A DNA stretch of 64,000 nucleotides. Source: Hymenobacter terrenus (lineage in GTDB: Bacteria > Bacteroidota > Bacteroidia > Cytophagales > Hymenobacteraceae). Each line of letters starts with the position of its first letter. Within the stretch, counting starts at the first letter, position 1. The stretch spans positions 1 through 64,000 of the forward strand of contig NZ_LATM01000013.1 in NCBI RefSeq assembly GCF_000972495.1. Reading direction: 5' to 3'. Below the pieces are notes generated by a model. It saw nothing but the letters and a program-made list of their open reading frames with translations, had not been told where the DNA came from and searched no databases. Made by a program: the position numbers and the translations under genes. Shown piece after piece: positions 62,171 through 64,000 of the stretch.

Positions 62171-62701
62171 ATGACGATGAAAGCAACTCCTAAAGAAGAG
62201 AAGAAGGCCCGGAAAAAGGCCAAGCAACAGCAGGCAAAGGCAGACAAGAAGCGCAACCTGGAAGTGGTGCTGCGCTATATGAACGAGGGCATCGGTAAGG
62301 TTGACCTGACGGCTTTCGATGCTTGCCTGCACCCGGACGTGCAGATTTTCACCGGCCTCAAGCCACAGGGACCTATCGAGGGGGTGGAAGAGTATAAGCA
62401 GGTTTTCGCCGGCTTCGCCGAGGCCTTCCCGGTGCGCCAGTTTACGATTGACGAGGTGTTTGCCACGAAGAACAAAGTGGTGGTGCGCTTCACGGCTGTC
62501 GTGGCCTTCAAGCGGGATTATTACGGTGTCGTGGCCACCAACGAGGTGATTGAGATGAAGGAAGTCCACGTTCTTACCCTGCAAGAAGGCCGCGTGGTGA
62601 GCAACATCGTCAGCGGCACCAACTTTCCCTTTGAGTACCTGATGTATCCCGTGCTCAAGGATGCCGTTATCGGCCACTTACCCCTCGATGTGGAGGTGTA
62701 A
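62171..62701 (+). CDS. SnoaL-like protein with Lys-rich N-terminus
   Basis: 176 residues. The first 28 are strongly basic (KATPKEEKKARKKAKQQQ), an unusual addition. The rest is SnoaL/ester-cyclase-like: VVLRYMNEGIGKVDLTAFDA, PDVQIFTG, GVEEYKQVFAGFAEAFP, and VHVLTLQEGRVVS. The 9-codon-distant upstream ATG is the one used here; a later Met within the basic tract is not family-supported. It is preceded by a REP-like repeat and followed by ubiX after 126 bases. The role is unknown. Confidence 0.75.
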   Translation: MTMKATPKEEKKARKKAKQQQAKADKKRNLEVVLRYMNEGIGKVDLTAFDACLHPDVQIFTGLKPQGPIEGVEEYKQVFAGFAEAFPVRQFTIDEVFATKNKVVVRFTAVVAFKRDYYGVVATNEVIEMKEVHVLTLQEGRVVSNIVSGTNFPFEYLMYPVLKDAVIGHLPLDVEV

Positions 62702-62778
62702 GCAATAGTAAATCAATTTTCTGCTTGAAGTAGGCTTGGAGTTTTCTTCATGCTGCCGCCCCTGCAAAATGCGGGGCC

Positions 62779-62794
62779 TGGCTACGCCTTTGCC
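62779..62794 (+). promoter_or_regulatory. Sigma-54 (-24/-12) promoter of ubiX
   Basis: TGGCTACGCCTTTGCC has TGGC and TTGC boxes at the exact spacing for sigma-54. The expected start is near 62806, about 22 bases before the ubiX ATG at 62828, a normal leader length. This is the best-placed sigma-54 site in the window. Confidence 0.6.
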
Positions 62795-62827
62795 CTTTTA
62801 TAAAATCATTTTCTAACGCTTGTACTC

Positions 62828-63511
62828 ATGGCAATTACACCTATTCCCGACCAAGTTCTGGCTACCTCTGCCCACCGCGCTCCACGGCGGCGCCTCATCG
62901 TGGGCATTAGCGGGGCGACGGGCGTGGTGTACGCCATTCGCCTGCTGCAACTGCTGCGTGAGGCCGACATCGAAACCCACCTGGTGGTTTCCAAGCCCGG
63001 CGAGATGACGCGGGCTTACGAAACCGAAATGTCGGCCAAAGACCTGCGGGCCCTGGCGGATGTGAGTTATTCGATTACCGACGTGGGAGCGGCCATTTCC
63101 AGCGGCTCCTTCAAAACCATGGGCATGGTGGTGGCGCCCTGCTCCATTCGCACGCTCTCGGAAATTGCCACGGGCGTCACTAGTTCCCTGCTCACCCGCG
63201 CGGCCGATGTGGTGCTCAAGGAGCGCCGCCGCCTGGTGCTGCTGGTACGCGAAACGCCCCTTCACGCCGGCCACCTGAAAAGCATGCTGGCCGCCACCGA
63301 AAACGGGGCCATCATTGCCCCGCCCGTGCCGGCTTTCTACACCGGCGCCCAAACCATCGATGATTTGGTGGACCACACCGTGGGCCGGGTGCTCGACTTA
63401 TTCGACATCGACACGGCCGTTGTGAAGCGCTGGGGCGAAGGCGATGGCCTCCGCATGCTGGGCAAAGCCCTGCAGGCCGCCAACGGCTTCGACAGCGCCG
63501 CGCAGCTCTAG
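62828..63511 (+). CDS. ubiX: UbiX-family flavin prenyltransferase
   Basis: 227 residues with a 20-residue extra N-terminus. The core has RLIVGISGATGVVYAIRLL (FMN-binding start), AISSGSFKTMGMVVAPCSI, and ERRRLVLLVRETPLHAGHL, all signatures of UbiX/Pad1. The enzyme joins dimethylallyl phosphate to FMN to make prenylated FMN, the cofactor of UbiD decarboxylases. The UbiD gene begins 109 bases downstream. As the pair lies in a sigma-54-controlled catabolic cluster, decarboxylation or carboxylation of an aromatic acid is more likely than ubiquinone synthesis, since Bacteroidota use menaquinone. Confidence 0.92.
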   Translation: MAITPIPDQVLATSAHRAPRRRLIVGISGATGVVYAIRLLQLLREADIETHLVVSKPGEMTRAYETEMSAKDLRALADVSYSITDVGAAISSGSFKTMGMVVAPCSIRTLSEIATGVTSSLLTRAADVVLKERRRLVLLVRETPLHAGHLKSMLAATENGAIIAPPVPAFYTGAQTIDDLVDHTVGRVLDLFDIDTAVVKRWGEGDGLRMLGKALQAANGFDSAAQL

Positions 63512-63619
63512 CGCCGCGCACTCAAACTTCTGCTGGAAAACCCTTTAACCAAGAGCCTTTCGGCTCAGGCTAGCCCGTGCCTTGCCTTTTCACACCGTCT
63601 TTTCTTCAAGCCCAACCCC

Positions 63620-64000
63620 ATGACCCTCGTCACTGAAACCGTTCCCTCCCGGCCAACTGCCGCCCTGCGGCCCACGCGCCATCTCAAAAGCCTGCGCGAA
63701 TACCTCGCTGCACTACACGAAATCGGCGAAGTCCAGGAAATCGACCAAGAGGTGGACTGGCACCTGGAAATGGGTGCCATTGCCCGCCGCTGCTACGAGC
63801 TGGGTGCGCCGGCGCCGCTCTTCAACCGCGTCAAGGGCATCGAGCGGGGCTTCCGGGCGCTTAGTGCGCCGGGCGGGGTAAGCAGCCAGCCCGGCCTGTA
63901 CCTGGCCCGCATCGCGCTTTCGCTGGGTCTGCCGCCGCGCGCCACCGGCCCCGAAATCGTGGAAGCGCTGGCCGCTGGCAAGCTGCGGGCGCCCATCGCG
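63620..64000 (+). CDS. UbiD-family decarboxylase, 5' part only
   Basis: Open from ATG at 63620 to the right edge (127 codons). The N-terminus SLREYLAALHEIGEVQEIDQEVDWHLEMGAIARR is split over two motifs that match UbiD-type decarboxylases, with the conserved PLFNRVKG following. UbiD enzymes use prenylated FMN for reversible decarboxylation of aromatic or unsaturated acids. The catalytic residues lie beyond the window, so the subgroup cannot be told. Confidence 0.85.
   Translation, partial: MTLVTETVPSRPTAALRPTRHLKSLREYLAALHEIGEVQEIDQEVDWHLEMGAIARRCYELGAPAPLFNRVKGIERGFRALSAPGGVSSQPGLYLARIALSLGLPPRATGPEIVEALAAGKLRAPIA

Noticed and set aside
1..64000. CRISPR arrays, tRNA, rRNA, complete insertion sequences
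   Set aside because: No regularly spaced repeats, cloverleaf-like genes, rRNA segments or full transposase genes were seen on either strand.

Overview
The window is high-GC DNA, with AT-rich gaps, from what looks like a Hymenobacter-type member of the Cytophagales (Bacteroidota). The evidence is type IX secretion (T9SS) C-terminal sorting domains, a TonB receptor next to a DUF4249 lipoprotein, LytTR/LytS regulators, TPR histidine kinases with HisKA_2-type phosphoacceptor helices, and a near absence of Shine-Dalgarno sites. The taxonomic call is inference; there is no rRNA or tRNA gene here.

Layout. 1-4.3 kb: a secreted beta-helix protein cut by the left edge, then an M3 peptidase pseudogene. 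4.4-11 kb (minus strand): a catabolic-looking set with two alpha/beta hydrolases (one carrying two in-frame UGA codons), an alginate-export-type outer-membrane protein, three SnoaL-like proteins, an F420-type reductase and an exported isochorismatase-like protein. 11.4-16.6 kb: a sigma-54 activator with four GAF modules, an FAD monooxygenase, and a divergent TetR regulator with two operators. 17.3-24 kb: three exported proteins (a LytM/M23 peptidase, a SpoIID protein that shares a 300-residue module with it, and a DUF3370-like lipoprotein). 24.7-31 kb: a GT-C membrane protein, a decayed HTH gene with striking operators, a small Thr/Pro/Ala-rich exported protein, a LytTR regulator and a TPR kinase. 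31.2-35.5 kb: an MBOAT acyltransferase with two SGNH hydrolases. 35.9-39.9 kb: a PaoABC-type molybdenum aldehyde oxidoreductase interrupted by REP-like elements. 40.5-45.3 kb: a tail-collar protein and a frameshifted T9SS surface protein. 45.6-50 kb: TonB receptor, DUF4249 and LytS. 50.2-50.5 kb: an acyl-carrier-like protein lacking the attachment serine. 51-58 kb: a TPR kinase translationally coupled to a 1601-residue REC-(GAF)6-sigma-54 activator. 58.7-64 kb: alpha/beta hydrolase, SDR, MBL hydrolase, DJ-1/PfpI protein, SnoaL, UbiX and the start of UbiD.

How it fits together. Two paralogous multi-GAF sigma-54 activators each sit beside a cluster of small-molecule enzymes of the same general types. 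The second cluster has good -24/-12 sigma-54 promoter matches ahead of the hydrolase and ahead of ubiX. I infer that these activators sense small molecules and switch on the neighbouring enzyme sets. The second candidate system is the M23/SpoIID/DUF3370 trio, which looks like a secreted peptidoglycan-remodelling set. Several genes are broken (M3 peptidase, alpha/beta hydrolase, T9SS surface protein, HTH gene). Whether these are true pseudogenes or assembly errors cannot be settled from one sequence.
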